DNA of 64,000 nucleotides from the NCBI GenBank assembly GCA_002794775.1, contig NBAY01000036.1, positions 62,001 through 126,000 on the forward strand. Reading direction: 5' to 3'. Both the position numbers and the translations under genes were made by a program. The notes under the pieces are model-generated. The model did not search any database. It saw only the letters and a program-made list of their open reading frames with translations, and had not been told where the DNA came from. This DNA comes from Porodaedalea pini. Taxonomy: Eukaryota; Basidiomycota; Agaricomycetes; Hymenochaetales; Hymenochaetaceae. Positions 19,722-30,689 of this stretch are shown here, piece by piece. The number at the start of each line of letters is the position of its first letter. Positions within the stretch are counted from its first letter, which is position 1.

Positions 19722-20526
19722 TGTTAGGGTCGGGCGAATATTCCAATTCTTTAACCACGAAGGTGTTGCCTTCCGGACTGTATGGTCCTCTGAGTGGTGT
19801 ATTACCGAGACGACTTTACTTATCTTCGACCGATCCCGTAACCAGCTTCTCCTTCGCTGCCCTTATCAGGTGGAACCTGAGGTTGGTATTGAAAGCACTT
19901 AGTTACAGCAGATAGGGGAGGTAATGCCCTAGAGGGTCGAGAGACGTTCGGTTATGCTGCGATGTTGTCTAGGAGGCAAACTACAAGGCTTGGCGTAGCC
20001 GAGATGCACTCAACCAGACTTGGTTCTTGTGGACAATGAGAGGAACCTTCTAAGCGTGGTGTAGCCGAGGGTCTACTCAATCAAAGTCAATCCTTATTCA
20101 ACTTGGGACAAATCCTCAACCCAGTATGGGGCGGACTCGTTATTCAACCAAGGAGGATATTACACAGTGGTAGTTATAGATGTAGAGGTAGAGGTAAGAA
20201 GTAGCAGTGTTCTGTAACCTTCTGAAAGGGATGTAAAAGCGATAGAGAATGGGGATCTGGGGTGCTAGTTACTCGGCCTTATATAGCCTACTGAATTTCT
20301 AATTTCTTTACGTTCTGTCCAACCAGACGCCCTTCCGTCTCCTTCCTACGTTTCAGGTGGCCGCAGCACTTGGCTGCTGCAGTGGGGATGTATGCACATG
20401 TACTCCATCCAATGGTTTTCTTGCATTCTGCAATTTAGCTGCGGGTGTGAGTCACGTGATGTCATGACCCGCGCGCTCGGGTGAGTACATCACTGATTTG
20501 GTAGTCGGGCTCCCACGTTCTCCACA
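19722..20526 (-). repeat. LTR-like sequence, orientation probably minus
   Basis: On plus it starts TGTTAGGGTCGGGCG exactly where the decayed gene stops, and it could end at ctccaca near 20526, giving TG...CA ends over about 805 bp. It has cttatatag near 20276 and a duplicated short motif, gtagccgag (about 19996 and 20063). I could not find matching target duplications, and no second copy is in the window. It may be the 3' LTR of a truncated minus-strand element whose inner part is 20527-21912. Confidence 0.35.
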
Positions 20527-20659
20527 TGCTTTGGTTTAATTAACTTCCTGCTTCTCCCGTGTGCTTCTATATCGGGGCTTTACTTCCCTGCTTCTCAAAG
20601 CATCTTCCTCAGTTGTGGCACTGCATAGCCTATCGGGTTGCATTGCTGTGCTCGGGTGG

Positions 20660-21307
20660 TCATTCCTCCCATTCAAATCCGTTGGGGATAACCATGTGGA
20701 CCCATGGGTTATTCTTGGATCGCCATTCAGTGTCAGGTCCACTCGGTGATAGGGCTGCTCCACCGAGACATGTCTCCATTGTGAATGGTGGGTCATGTGG
20801 TCCTAGGGCTAGAGTGATCTTGAATGTTCGTCTTCGTGACACGTGCTCAAATTCGTATAGCGTAATCGTGCCTTGATGCTTTATGTCCCTGAGGTATGCC
20901 CAACAGTGCTTGAGTACTGTCGTTATATGTATTGGTATGTCGTTCCCTTGTACTGGACTCGGGGTAGGTATTCGTATCATCATCTTGCAGTTCCTGCATT
21001 CTTCGTGTGGCTCCTTATTGTATTGGATAACTGTATCCCATTTGTAGTTCTCCATGCCACGTTCTTCTTTACTGATGTGGACTTTATATGTCTTGGCATC
21101 TCGATAGTAGATTGCCTGTCCTGTTTCAAAGTATGGGGATTGGCCTTCCCACTTGTGTGCTCGTAATGTGACATCCTGGTCCATTAATCCTATTGTCTTC
21201 ATGAGTTCTGGGACCTTCTGTGCTACGTTCTGTAGTAGCATGCACTTGGTGCATTGGGGATCAACCTCCATTGGTTGTCCTTTGCTTTCTTGACGTTTAT
21301 GTGCCAT
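20660..21307 (-). CDS. Hypothetical protein, possible truncated element ORF
   Basis: 215-codon open frame that I do not recognise. It has paired cysteines (CTKC near the N-terminus, CRNC in the middle) and is otherwise mixed in composition without membrane segments. It lies next to an LTR-like sequence in the same inferred orientation, and overlaps the next upstream frame (21223-21912). This would fit a gag-like or accessory ORF of a truncated element, but no zinc knuckle or enzymatic motif is visible. Confidence 0.3.
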   Translation of the reverse strand: MAHKRQESKGQPMEVDPQCTKCMLLQNVAQKVPELMKTIGLMDQDVTLRAHKWEGQSPYFETGQAIYYRDAKTYKVHISKEERGMENYKWDTVIQYNKEPHEECRNCKMMIRIPTPSPVQGNDIPIHITTVLKHCWAYLRDIKHQGTITLYEFEHVSRRRTFKITLALGPHDPPFTMETCLGGAALSPSGPDTEWRSKNNPWVHMVIPNGFEWEE

Positions 21308-21912
21308 GTCACAAGATGTGACAGTGTAGCTTGATTGTGACTGACGGATTTTTGCCTGGGCAAGTGTCCGTCAAGATCAGGTGACCACGTAATCACGTGT
21401 ATGATCGATGATGATCTGCCTTGATCGGCGTTTCCGAATGTGCGAAAATTTCCTTTCACTTCTGCTTGTACACAAGCTGACAATAGCCTGTTCCTGAGCA
21501 ATAATATCATAGCCTTCAAATGCTTGGCTGAGATTTGAGAGGCACAAGCATATAAGTTCAGCTGTCTAGAGTGATGTAGAGCCTTTTCAAGAGCATCAGA
21601 AATGGATTGTAGTGAGTTATTTGATTCATTCAGCTGTAGCTTCGTTTCATTGAGCTCAATTGTCAGGTTGGTTATTGAATGTCCTTGTAGTGAGGAGGAA
21701 GTGCGAAGGTCGGTAATTAGTTGATTCTGAGTATTAATGAGTTGTTGTTGACATTCAAGGTCAATTCTTGTCGTCTGAATACAGGATTTTGCAGATATAA
21801 GCTCAGCCTCCATGGCTGAGTGTGCTACTGAACAAGTTATGTGTGTTTCAGGTAAGAGGGTAGGGAGAGGGGGAGGTGCCACTTGAGCTCTTTCCTGGGG
21901 CTGGAGCTGCAA
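21223..21912 (-). CDS. Hypothetical coiled-coil-like protein
   Basis: 229-codon open frame, overlapping the downstream frame by about 85 bp. The middle (residues about 35-110) is rich in Leu, Gln, Glu and Asn with heptad-like spacing (LECQQQLINTQNQLITDL), suggesting a coiled coil. No family recognised. Upstream (21913-22176) there is no clear gene. It may belong to the same truncated element as its neighbour, or be chance. Confidence 0.3.
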   Translation of the reverse strand: MQLQPQERAQVAPPPLPTLLPETHITCSVAHSAMEAELISAKSCIQTTRIDLECQQQLINTQNQLITDLRTSSSLQGHSITNLTIELNETKLQLNESNNSLQSISDALEKALHHSRQLNLYACASQISAKHLKAMILLLRNRLLSACVQAEVKGNFRTFGNADQGRSSSIIHVITWSPDLDGHLPRQKSVSHNQATLSHLVTWHINVKKAKDNQWRLIPNAPSACYYRT

Positions 21913-22574
21913 CAGCTGGGCTCACTGAAATATGAGCGCTTGACTACTAGTTTTGGGCATCTGGAATATGATAGGTGAGTCAATTCGCTCCAATAATACC
22001 TACAAACAAAGCCTTACTTTGCACTAACAAACTTGTGTGTACAAAATCCCGATGTGTCAATGCATCGAGACGCGTCCATCCCTACTGTGACCAGATGTGA
22101 CTAAATGTGTACTGTGACTATATACCTTTGCCTCTGGCCAGCTCACTCATATTTCATCACATCCTATATAGACTTACTGCCCTTTTCAGAAGTATTGTCA
22201 CACGTGATTTCACTGATTTTCATGCCACAAGAGCCTCAAAACACAAACATTTTCATATCTCAACTAAAATTTGACCTTTTTGTGTCATCTAAGTTGATAA
22301 ATTCATTTTTTTAATCTCATCTTTCATATTTCAACAAGAGTGATAACAAATAGTCAAAATTGGAGTCCAAAACAGTGAAAATGCTGTTTTTGAACCCATT
22401 TCCCTTGTTCATTTTTTCCTGCACTCAGATTTCACTATACAGTGCTCCAGACCAGCCCAGAATTCCAGTATTAGTATATTATGAATTTACAGACTGATTT
22501 TGAGATGTATTGTGAGATAGATGTGCTCAATTGGTGCATGCCTAAAACACACAAATCCCCTCTGCTTCTGCAAG

Positions 22575-22988
22575 TGTTAGAACCTGAACTTTCACCTTCC
22601 CCTTTATTCTCCCTTTTACCATTTCCTTTATTATATTCGTCCTTTTCATTATATTTACCCATCTTACACAATCATTCCCACACTGCCTTCATTCGTTCCA
22701 TTCCCACTCGTTAGGTAATGTTAGGTAATATAGTCTCACGGTCATCGCTATATAAGGTCTCAGGAATCGCATGAACTCCTTGTTCTGCTTTTCCTCTTAC
22801 CTCCGCGACGACCTAGGTGAGGCTCGTCCCCCTTGTATTAGTTTAGACTTGTATTAATCCTCTTACCTCCGCGACGACCTAGCCTGCGTACAGCGTGTCC
22901 CGAGTCCCCGCTCGAGTATAGCACGTCCCAGATGACAGTCAGCCGAGGCCTGCCCAGTCTGAGTCGTCTCCCGGACTCCCGCCTAACA
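22575..22988 (+). repeat. A3 5' LTR
   Basis: 414 bp, TGTTAG...CTAACA. It is a subtype distinct from A1/A2 (cttcccctttattctccc near the start, gcctgcgtacagcg near the end). Confidence 0.95.
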
Positions 22989-23710
22989 TAAAAGCAGAAC
23001 CTCCACCCAGGCTCATCCCCAGCGTACGTCGTCGCTGCCGACTCGCCTTCACTCGGTCTAGAGGAGCACTCCCCTCGACGGACTTGACGTGTAAACCCCC
23101 TAAACGACAACCCTCAACCCTGCCCGGACGTTTTCGGACGTTCGTGTATTACATAAACCTACACCCGACTTTTTCCGACCCTGGCTCTCCGCCTCTCCCT
23201 CTGGTGGAGGAACCATCTGACCTGGACGTGGGTAACACACCGTGTACAGTCGTCGACATCGTTGTCGATTGTGATCTCGGCCGCCTCCTTCCGTTTGGTC
23301 ATCAAACTCGCCGACGAACCTGTCCTTTGTCCGCGTAACGGTCACTCGGACAACCAACCGATCCCTGTCCCTCCGCCAACGTCAACATAGATCTCGACGA
23401 AGAACAACGTCGTGCTCTCCCGCCTCGTTCCTGGTATAACGAGGAACGCCGTTCTTGGTTCACGGTTACCCAAACAGGCGCCGAATACGTTATCTGGTGG
23501 CGTCCGGAGAAAGGACTCTGGTATTCGACGCTTGAAGGAGGAAGGAGATTAAAGTGGGCTCCTGCATCAATAGACCAGACGACCCCGATTTCGCCATCGC
23601 CTTCAACGTCGACCGTTCTCCCACCAATCCCAGGACCGTATAGAGAAGCGCGACGAGATTCGTCACCACCGACCCCCCCTGAGCGACAAACGGACACGCC
23701 TAGAACAACA
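22989..23710 (+). other. A3 leader with self-primer site
   Basis: aaaagcagaac at 22990-23000 complements 22782-22792. The gag frame is open without ATG from 23339 to the gag start at 23711 (124 codons, as in A2). The first conserved frame seen in A2 is here broken by a 1-bp length difference near 23150-23175 but open downstream of it. Confidence 0.7.
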
Positions 23711-24787
23711 ATGTCGACGGGAAGCTTCAGCACACAACAGTTGGAGCAAATCGCGGCGATTGTAGCGGGCGCCTTCGCTCACCAAGCCGCAAACGCCCCA
23801 GCGGGCCCTAGCACCGCTGCGGTACAAAACATCGACGTCGCCCGACCACGTGAATTCACTGGTGGCGACGACTACCTCGACTTCAGACGTGAAGTCCTTC
23901 TTTTTGTGTCCGCAAACCCGAACCGATACCCTACGTCGGAGAGTAAGATTTATGTGGCTCTCTCCTACCTGAAGGGTGGTAATGCGGCGACGTGGGCGCA
24001 GAACTACGTCGAAGAATCGACAACGTCGGGAATCGTCACCTTCACCGACAGCTGGGAGAGATTCCAGGAACGACTCGACGCCTCGTTCGACGACCCGAAT
24101 CGCAAGGAGGCGGCGCTGAAGGAATTCCGGGAGAAGGTTCAGAAGGACCTCACCGCCGACAAGTTCTTCCAACAGCTCGACGTCATCATCAAGCGTGCGG
24201 AACTGAAGGACGACGGCATCATCTGTGATCGTCTCAAACGCGCAATGAACATCGAAGTAGTGCGTGGAGTCCTGAGATCAACGCCGGTCCCGACGAAGTA
24301 CGAGGACTGGAAGAACAAGGCTATCGAGATCGACCGCGGCGAACAACAGATCCGCGCGATCCAACGAGGCCGCCCGTTTATACCTCAGCCTCGCCCGCCG
24401 CAACAACAAGGACCCCCGGCTTGCCGTCAGGTAGCGGCCCCTCACGTCGACAGACGCGACGCGACCGGCGTCACTTTCGGAGGCGCTGGTCAACCGATGG
24501 ACGTCTCGATGAACGAGGCGCAACGACGACGTGCGTGCTGGATCTGCGGTGGGCTGGGCCATTTCAAGGACAAGTGCCCACAGGGGAAGCCGATCATCCA
24601 GCGCATGCTAGAGCTAATGGCACCAGGCGAACGACGCATCCTCGCGGACGAACTCGGCGCGATGAAGGAGTCGGCCTTCGAGGAAGTCGTAGACACTCGG
24701 AGGTCGACTGTGGAGGACTATGTGGAGGAAGAAGACAATGACGAAGAGGTCGTCGACTCACAGGGTTTTGCGAGTGGTCAGGCGTAG
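23711..24787 (+). CDS. gag: A3 Gag
   Basis: 358 aa, near-identical to A2 Gag. Gag core from about residue 45 to 215, CCHC zinc knuckle at 276-289 (CWICGGLGHFKDKC), and an acidic tail ending GFASGQA. The slippery GGGTTTT (24763-24769) lies 16 nt before the stop codon (24785-24787). Hairpin stem ggtcag/ctgacc follows as in A2, with one substitution confined to the loop. Confidence 0.93.
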   Translation: MSTGSFSTQQLEQIAAIVAGAFAHQAANAPAGPSTAAVQNIDVARPREFTGGDDYLDFRREVLLFVSANPNRYPTSESKIYVALSYLKGGNAATWAQNYVEESTTSGIVTFTDSWERFQERLDASFDDPNRKEAALKEFREKVQKDLTADKFFQQLDVIIKRAELKDDGIICDRLKRAMNIEVVRGVLRSTPVPTKYEDWKNKAIEIDRGEQQIRAIQRGRPFIPQPRPPQQQGPPACRQVAAPHVDRRDATGVTFGGAGQPMDVSMNEAQRRRACWICGGLGHFKDKCPQGKPIIQRMLELMAPGERRILADELGAMKESAFEEVVDTRRSTVEDYVEEEDNDEEVVDSQGFASGQA

Positions 24788-27700
24788 CCACCGGGGCGAC
24801 TGACCGAGAAGAACAAGGGACTTCGACTCTGGACTCGTTAAAATATAACCAACCATCTGTACAATACATAAATGCGAACGACGTCGATGGTTTTCCCGAG
24901 TACAAAGTCCCCACCGGTGTGAAGGAGAGTGAAAAGTATGAGCAACTGTTCATGAGAGGAACTGGTGGACGCCAGCTGGACCTTCTCCTGAACGTCGAAC
25001 ACAGCGTGGAAGGTGAAGTGAGGGAGGTGGATGCACACGCGCTCGTGGATTCGGGGTGCACGGGATCGTGCATTGACGTGAGATTCGTCGAACGGTATGG
25101 GTTGGAGACGAAGCGTTATATCCGGCCCCTTGCGGTACTCAATGCAGACGGCACACACAACGAAGCTGGGTTGATCGAGGAGTACATCGACATTGAACTT
25201 ACGATTGGTCACCATAAGGAACGGATCGTCCTGGCGGTAACCTCACTGGCATCGTCTAACATCTTCCTGGGGTACGACTGGCTTCGACGACACAACCCAG
25301 AGGTCGACTGGAAGACAGGTACACTTGACTTTACGCGCTGCCCGAGTGAATGTGTGATCGAAAGGAAGCAGGTGGAGGACCTAGGCAAGGTGAAGGAGGA
25401 GGTAGAGCAGATGAGGAGGGTGAGTGAGATGCGAATGGACAAGGCGTCCTGGCCCGCATACCTCAACGACTACGCCGACGTCTTCAGCGAAAAAGGTTTT
25501 GAGAAGCTGCCGGAACACCGACCCTGGGACCATGTCATCGACTTGAAGCCCGACTTCAAACCGAGCGACTGTAAGATCTACCCGCTCACGCCAACTGAGC
25601 AGCAGTCACTCAAGGACTTCCTTGATGAAAATCTGAAGTCGGGTCGCATTCGACAGTCGATATCGCCCATGGCGTCGCCCTTCTTCTTCATAAAGAAGGC
25701 TGACAAATCGCTACGCCCGATCCAGGATTACCGTAAGCTCAATGACGGTACGATCAAGAACAAGTATCCCCTCCCTCTCATTGACGAACTCGTCGACAAG
25801 GTCAAGAAAGCGAAGTACATCACTAAGCTTGACCTTCGCTGGGGGTACTACAATATCCGGATCCGCGAGGGTGACGAGTGGAAGGCAGCATTTCGCACGA
25901 ACATGGGCCTCTTCGAGCCAACGGTCATGTTCTTCGGTCTTTGCAATGCGCCGGCGACGTTCCAAGCGTTCGTCAACCACATCTTCAAGGAACTGATCTA
26001 CGCGAACTTGATCATCGTATACCTCGACGACATACTGATCCTCTCAGAAACCATCGAGGAGCACATCGACACGTCGAGGCGCGTACTTCAGATCCTCCGG
26101 GAAAACGGCCTGTACTTGAAACCGGAGAAGTGCGAATTCGATGCCAAGGTCGTTAAGTATCTCGGCCACATCATCGGCAACGGCGAGATCAGGGCTGACC
26201 CGGCAAAGACGGAGGCGATTGCGAACTGGCCAGTCCCACGGAACCTCAAGGAGCTGCAACAGTTCCTCGGTATGGGAAACTGGCTAAGACGGTTTATTAA
26301 GGACTACAGCAAGGTGGTCCGACCGTTGACGTCGTTAACGGGCAAGAAGGACTGGGTATGGGAGACTGAACAGCAGGAAGCGTTCGAGGAGCTGAGACGA
26401 CGTCTCTGCTCACCTCCAGTCCTAGCCATCGCCAATGACGAGGGCCCTTTCCGCGTAGAAGCGGACTCGTCGAACTTTGCGCTCGGTGGTGTGTTGTTGC
26501 AGAAGCAGGAAGGGAAGTGGAGGGTGATCACCTACAGGTCAGAGGCACTGGAACCAGCGGAACGAAACTACGAGATCTATGACAAGGAGATGCTCGCGAT
26601 CGTTTCGGCACTCAAGGAGTGGCGGCAATACCTCCTTGGCGCTCGCCACAAGATTGAAATCTGGTCCGACCACGCCAACCTCACCTACTTCAGGTCAGCG
26701 CAGAAGCTGAGCTATCGCCAAGCTCGCTGGCGGACCGAACTTGAAGAATTCGACTTCCACCTCGAACACAAGTCGGGCAAAACGATGGGCAAGGCCGACC
26801 TGCTATCGCGTATGGCGGGCTATGATCAGGGCAAGGATGACAACGATGGGGTCGTGTTCATCAAGGATAAGTGGTTGAACCATGGAGTGGTGCGGACGTC
26901 GCGTGAGGAAGTGTTGGAACGAGTGGGTGACGCGCAGAGGGCGCAGGACGAGTCGGAGAGGCCGACGGGAATGGCGAAGGCCGACGGGTTGTGGCGGATG
27001 AAAGGCAAGGTGTACGTGCCGTCGACGATGAAGGAAGCGGTTTTACGGGAATGCCACGACTCGACCCTGGCAGGACATCCAGGAGCGTCGAAAACGGTGG
27101 AACTCGTCCGACGAGACTTCTGGTGGACGTCGATGTTCTCCGACGTCAGAGCGTATGTCCGAGGATGTGATCGCTGCCAGCGAACAAAGGCTCTGAGGGC
27201 ATCGAGGTCGAGGCCACTTCACCCGAACACGGTCCCGGAAGGCCCATGGGAAATTGTCACGGTCGACCTCATCGGAGAACTCCCGGACTCCAAGGGACAC
27301 AATGCAATCTGCGTTTTCGTCGACAGGTTCTCGAAACAGATGCACGCGATCCCAACGACGACAAGGTTGTCGGCAGAAGGCATGGCTCAACTGTACCGCG
27401 ACCATGTCTTCCGCCTCCACGGCTTGCCAAAAAAGATCATCCATGACCGAGGCACGCAATTCGACGCATCGATGATGAAGGAGCTATACAAACTCCTACA
27501 CATCGAAGGCAACCCGTCGACGGCATATCACCCACAGACAGATGGTCAGACGGAACGCGTCAACCAAGAGCTTGAACAATATCTTAGGCTCTTCGTAAAC
27601 CATCGCCAATCGGACTGGAAAGACTGGCTCCCCCTCGCGGAGTTCGCGTATAATAACCGCGAGCATTCGGCTACGAAAATGTCCCCTTTCTACGCGAACA

Positions 27701-28413
27701 CAGGACGTCACCCCTTGAGCTTTGACACGACACGAACCTCGTCGGCCAACATGTCGGCGGAAGAATTCGCGAAGCACATAAAGGAGACTCATCGGGTTGC
27801 GAAGGACAACTTGGTCAAAGCGGCGGACGACATGAAACGCTATCACGACCGGACAGCAGGGATTTCGGTTGAGTACAAGGCTGGGGACAAGGTTTTCCTT
27901 GACGGGCGAAACATCAGCACAGACTCGCCGACAAAGAAACTCGCTGACAAATGGTATGGCCCCTTCGAAATCGTCGACAAGGTAGGAGCAAGCGCGTACA
28001 AGCTCAAGCTCCCAAAGCGATGGAAAAAGGTCCACCCGGTCTTCAACGAAGCACTGCTAAAGCCCGCCGTCGAACTGTCCTTCGAGAGCCAAAAACAACC
28101 AGCACCGCCGCCACCTGACATCATCGACAACGAGGAGGAGTACGAGATTGAAGAGGTTCTAGACTCGCGTCTACACCGAGGGAAACTACAGTACCTTGTC
28201 AAGTGGGTAGGCTACAATGAACCTACTTGGCAGCCTGAGACGGACTTCGGTGAGAACGCGAAGGAGGCGATCGCTGAGTTCTACCTCAAACATCCCGGTG
28301 CACCTCGAAAACTCGACATCCCTCGTCAACGACTCCGTCCGCTCTTCGTCGACACCGAGCCTGACGACCGCGATCATGGTTGGTCAGGACGCCCAACCTT
28401 GAAGGGGGGGTAA
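24769..28413 (+). CDS. pol: A3 Pol, made by -1 frameshift
   Basis: Open from the slip site to the TAA abutting the 3' LTR. Same domains and catalytic residues as A2 Pol (DSG, YLDD, RNase H acidic residues, HHCC and DDE integrase, chromodomain). The protease-RT linker (IERKQVEDLGKVKEE) is the A1 type. Part of RT is the A2 type, and the RNase H-IN linker (TSREEVLERVGDAQ) again the A2 type. Confidence 0.95.
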   Translation, partial: CEWSGVATGATDREEQGTSTLDSLKYNQPSVQYINANDVDGFPEYKVPTGVKESEKYEQLFMRGTGGRQLDLLLNVEHSVEGEVREVDAHALVDSGCTGSCIDVRFVERYGLETKRYIRPLAVLNADGTHNEAGLIEEYIDIELTIGHHKERIVLAVTSLASSNIFLGYDWLRRHNPEVDWKTGTLDFTRCPSECVIERKQVEDLGKVKEEVEQMRRVSEMRMDKASWPAYLNDYADVFSEKGFEKLPEHRPWDHVIDLKPDFKPSDCKIYPLTPTEQQSLKDFLDENLKSGRIRQSISPMASPFFFIKKADKSLRPIQDYRKLNDGTIKNKYPLPLIDELVDKVKKAKYITKLDLRWGYYNIRIREGDEWKAAFRTNMGLFEPTVMFFGLCNAPATFQAFVNHIFKELIYANLIIVYLDDILILSETIEEHIDTSRRVLQILRENGLYLKPEKCEFDAKVVKYLGHIIGNGEIRADPAKTEAIANWPVPRNLKELQQFLGMGNWLRRFIKDYSKVVRPLTSLTGKKDWVWETEQQEAFEELRRRLCSPPVLAIANDEGPFRVEADSSNFALGGVLLQKQEGKWRVITYRSEALEPAERNYEIYDKEMLAIVSALKEWRQYLLGARHKIEIWSDHANLTYFRSAQKLSYRQARWRTELEEFDFHLEHKSGKTMGKADLLSRMAGYDQGKDDNDGVVFIKDKWLNHGVVRTSREEVLERVGDAQRAQDESERPTGMAKADGLWRMKGKVYVPSTMKEAVLRECHDSTLAGHPGASKTVELVRRDFWWTSMFSDVRAYVRGCDRCQRTKALRASRSRPLHPNTVPEGPWEIVTVDLIGELPDSKGHNAICVFVDRFSKQMHAIPTTTRLSAEGMAQLYRDHVFRLHGLPKKIIHDRGTQFDASMMKELYKLLHIEGNPSTAYHPQTDGQTERVNQELEQYLRLFVNHRQSDWKDWLPLAEFAYNNREHSATKMSPFYANTGRHPLSFDTTRTSSANMSAEEFAKHIKETHRVAKDNLVKAADDMKRYHDRTAGISVEYKAGDKVFLDGRNISTDSPTKKLADKWYGPFEIVDKVGASAYKLKLPKRWKKVHPVFNEALLKPAVELSFESQKQPAPPPPDIIDNEEEYEIEEVLDSRLHRGKLQYLVKWVGYNEPTWQPETDFGENAKEAIAEFYLKHPGAPRKLDIPRQRLRPLFVDTEPDDRDHGWSGRPTLKGG

Positions 28414-28827
28414 TGTTAGAACCTGAACTTTCACCTTCCCCTTTATTCTCCCTTTTACCATTTCCTTTATTATATTCGTCCTTTTCATTATATTTACCCA
28501 TCTTACACAATCATTCCCACACTGCCTTCATTCGTTCCATTCCCACTCGTTAGGTAATGTTAGGTAATATAGTCTCACGGTCATCGCTATATAAGGTCTC
28601 AGGAATCGCATGAACTCCTTGTTCTGCTTTTCCTCTTACCTCCGCGACGACCTAGGTGAGGCTCGTCCCCCTTGTATTAGTTTAGACTTGTATTAATCCT
28701 CTTACCTCCGCGACGACCTAGCCTGCGTACAGCGTGTCCCGAGTCCCCGCTCAAGTATAGCACGTCCCAGACGACAGTCAGCCGAGGCCTGCCCAGTCTG
28801 AGTCGTCTCCCGGACTCCCGCCTAACA
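28414..28827 (+). repeat. A3 3' LTR
   Basis: 414 bp, followed by the duplicate gcaag (28828-28832), after which the FB1a arm continues. Confidence 0.95.
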
Positions 28828-29619
28828 GCAAGCCCCCCAGCCCCCAGGAAAATTTCTTCTCAGCTAATTTCATGCATGTAAATTCATTCAAAGTGTATTG
28901 GAAGAGATTTGAGCAGCATCCATGGATACAGGCTTGCTTTATGAATCAGGGATATGTTCACAAGAATAGTGCATACAGTCAGAATCTGGTACTCAATTCA
29001 GCTCACTGGTTGATGCTAGAGCCCTGGATGCTGCTCAAATCTGTTCCAATACACTTTGAATGAATTTACATGCATGAAATTAGCTGAGAAGAAATTTTCC
29101 TGGGGGCTGGGGGGCTTGCAGAAGCAGAGGGGATTTGTGTGTTTTAGGCATGCACCAATTGAGCACATCTATCTCACAATACATCTCAAAATCAGTCTGT
29201 AAATTCATAATATACTAATACTGGAATTCTGGGCTGGTCTGGAGCACTGTACAGTGAAATCTGAGTGCAGGAAAAAATGAACAAGGGAAATGGGTTCAAA
29301 AACAGCATTTTCACTGTTTTGGACTCCAATTTTGACTATTTGTTATCACTCTTGTTGAAATATGAAAGATGAGATTAAAAAAATGAATTTATCAACTTAG
29401 ATGACACAAAAAGGTCAACTTTTGGTTGAGATATGAAAATGTTTGTGTTTTGAGGCTCTTGTGGCATGAAAATCAGTGAAATCACGTGTGACAATACTTC
29501 TGAAAAGGGCAGTAAGACTCATCATGCCCTTCTGTGCAAATGTATTCAAATCCAAATAAATTTATTGTGCATATAATTAATTATAAAGTGCATAAAGTAC
29601 TTGTACAAGCTTACAATTA

Positions 29620-30457
29620 CAGCTATTTTCATAAGTCCTGTGACACATGCATGTCACATGAAGTGAGCTGCATCAGAGCCAAAATGTCAAAAAATTAGAG
29701 CATATGTTGATTTTCTCTGTAAATTCTGCACAGTACCTGCTCATTAAGTACTCAAAAAAAAGGCACAGTTCTCAGGAGCAGAAATATGTAAAATATTGAG
29801 CAATACATTGACTGTGTAAGTAGGTGGAGATCAAACAAGTGCAGCCAGTCTGTTCTCTCATGCATTTCCACTGAGATTCAAAACTTATGGCTTCCCTACA
29901 TCTACCTGTAAAATTCTTTCCTGTGTCTGTAAATTAAGTATATGACTATACCAACATCTCCTGCAAGTTTGAAGCCAATCCATTCAGTATTTATAGTGCA
30001 ACAGTGAGGTTTGTGTTCCACTCTTGTTCATGCTGCAAGGATGGAAAGAGCTCAAAGTGGAACACAAACCTTGCTGCTGCACTATGAATACTGAATGGAT
30101 TGGCTTCAAACTTGCAGGAGATGTTGGTATAGTCATATACTTAATTTACAGACACAGGAAAGAATTTTACAGGTAGATGTAGGGAAGCCATAAGTTTTGA
30201 ATCTCAGTGGAAATGCATGAGAGAACAGACTGGCTGCACTTGTTTGATCTCCACCTACTTACACAGTCAATGTATTGCTCAATATTTTACATATTTCTGC
30301 TCCTGAGAACTGCCTTTTTTTTTGAGTACTTAATGAGCAGGTACTGTGCAGAATTTACAGAGAAAATCAACATATGCTCTATTTTTTTGACATTTTGGCT
30401 CTGATGCAGCTCACTTCATGTGACATGCATGTGTTGCAGGACTTGTAAAAATGGCTG
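29620..30457. mobile_element. Foldback element FB2 (838 bp)
   Basis: Ends CAGCTATTTTCATAAGTCC (left) and the inverse of CAGCCATTTTTACAAGTCC (right), flanked by TA (29618-29619, 30458-30459). Arms of about 400 bp are close to perfect inverted copies and meet around a loop of about 35 bp (30021-30055, with ggtttgtgttccac facing gtggaacacaaacc). No coding capacity. It is unrelated in sequence to FB1. Confidence 0.85.
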
Positions 30458-30689
30458 TAAGTTAAGAGCCTTGTTATATGATTACATTGAGTCACAGTGC
30501 TTGTGGATAGCTACATTCAAATGAAAGCCTTGTGGTTGCTTGTCAGTACTTGTAATCACATATACTATGATACAGGCAGTGCTGATTCTTGCCTAATGCA
30601 TGTCAGAACTAAATGTCACTACTAGCTGTGGATAGTTTTTGTGATGCTTCAAGAAGTGCAAGATCTCAGTAAGTGCAGGTAATTAGTGA

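Larger units (their letters stand above)
22575..28827 (+). mobile_element. Ty3/gypsy chromovirus A3, complete
   Basis: LTRs 22575-22988 and 28414-28827 (414 bp each) differ at two sites, both CpG transitions. The duplication is gcaag (22570-22574, 28828-28832). It has a TATA box at 22749-22755, self-primer site at 22990-23000 matching 22782-22792, open gag, frameshift site at 24763-24769, open pol and a polypurine tract before 28411. Gag is almost identical to A2, while pol alternates between A1-like and A2-like segments, suggesting a recombinant. It lies inside foldback FB1a. Confidence 0.97.
22177..29512. mobile_element. Foldback element FB1a (about 1.08 kb), interrupted by A3
   Basis: Outer ends CTGCCCTTTTCAGAAG... 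(22177) and its inverse ...CTTCTGAAAAGGGCAG (29512) are flanked by TA (22175-22176, 29513-29514). Without A3 and one gcaag it is about 1078 bp: two nearly perfect inverted arms of roughly 490 bp around a spacer of about 100 bp (about 28922-29025). It has no transposase. TA duplications fit a non-autonomous Tc1/mariner-type element. Another copy (FB1b) is at 40235-41311. Confidence 0.85.

Noticed and set aside
19722..20526. Confident solo LTR call
   Set aside because: No matching target duplication or second copy; kept only as low-confidence repeat.
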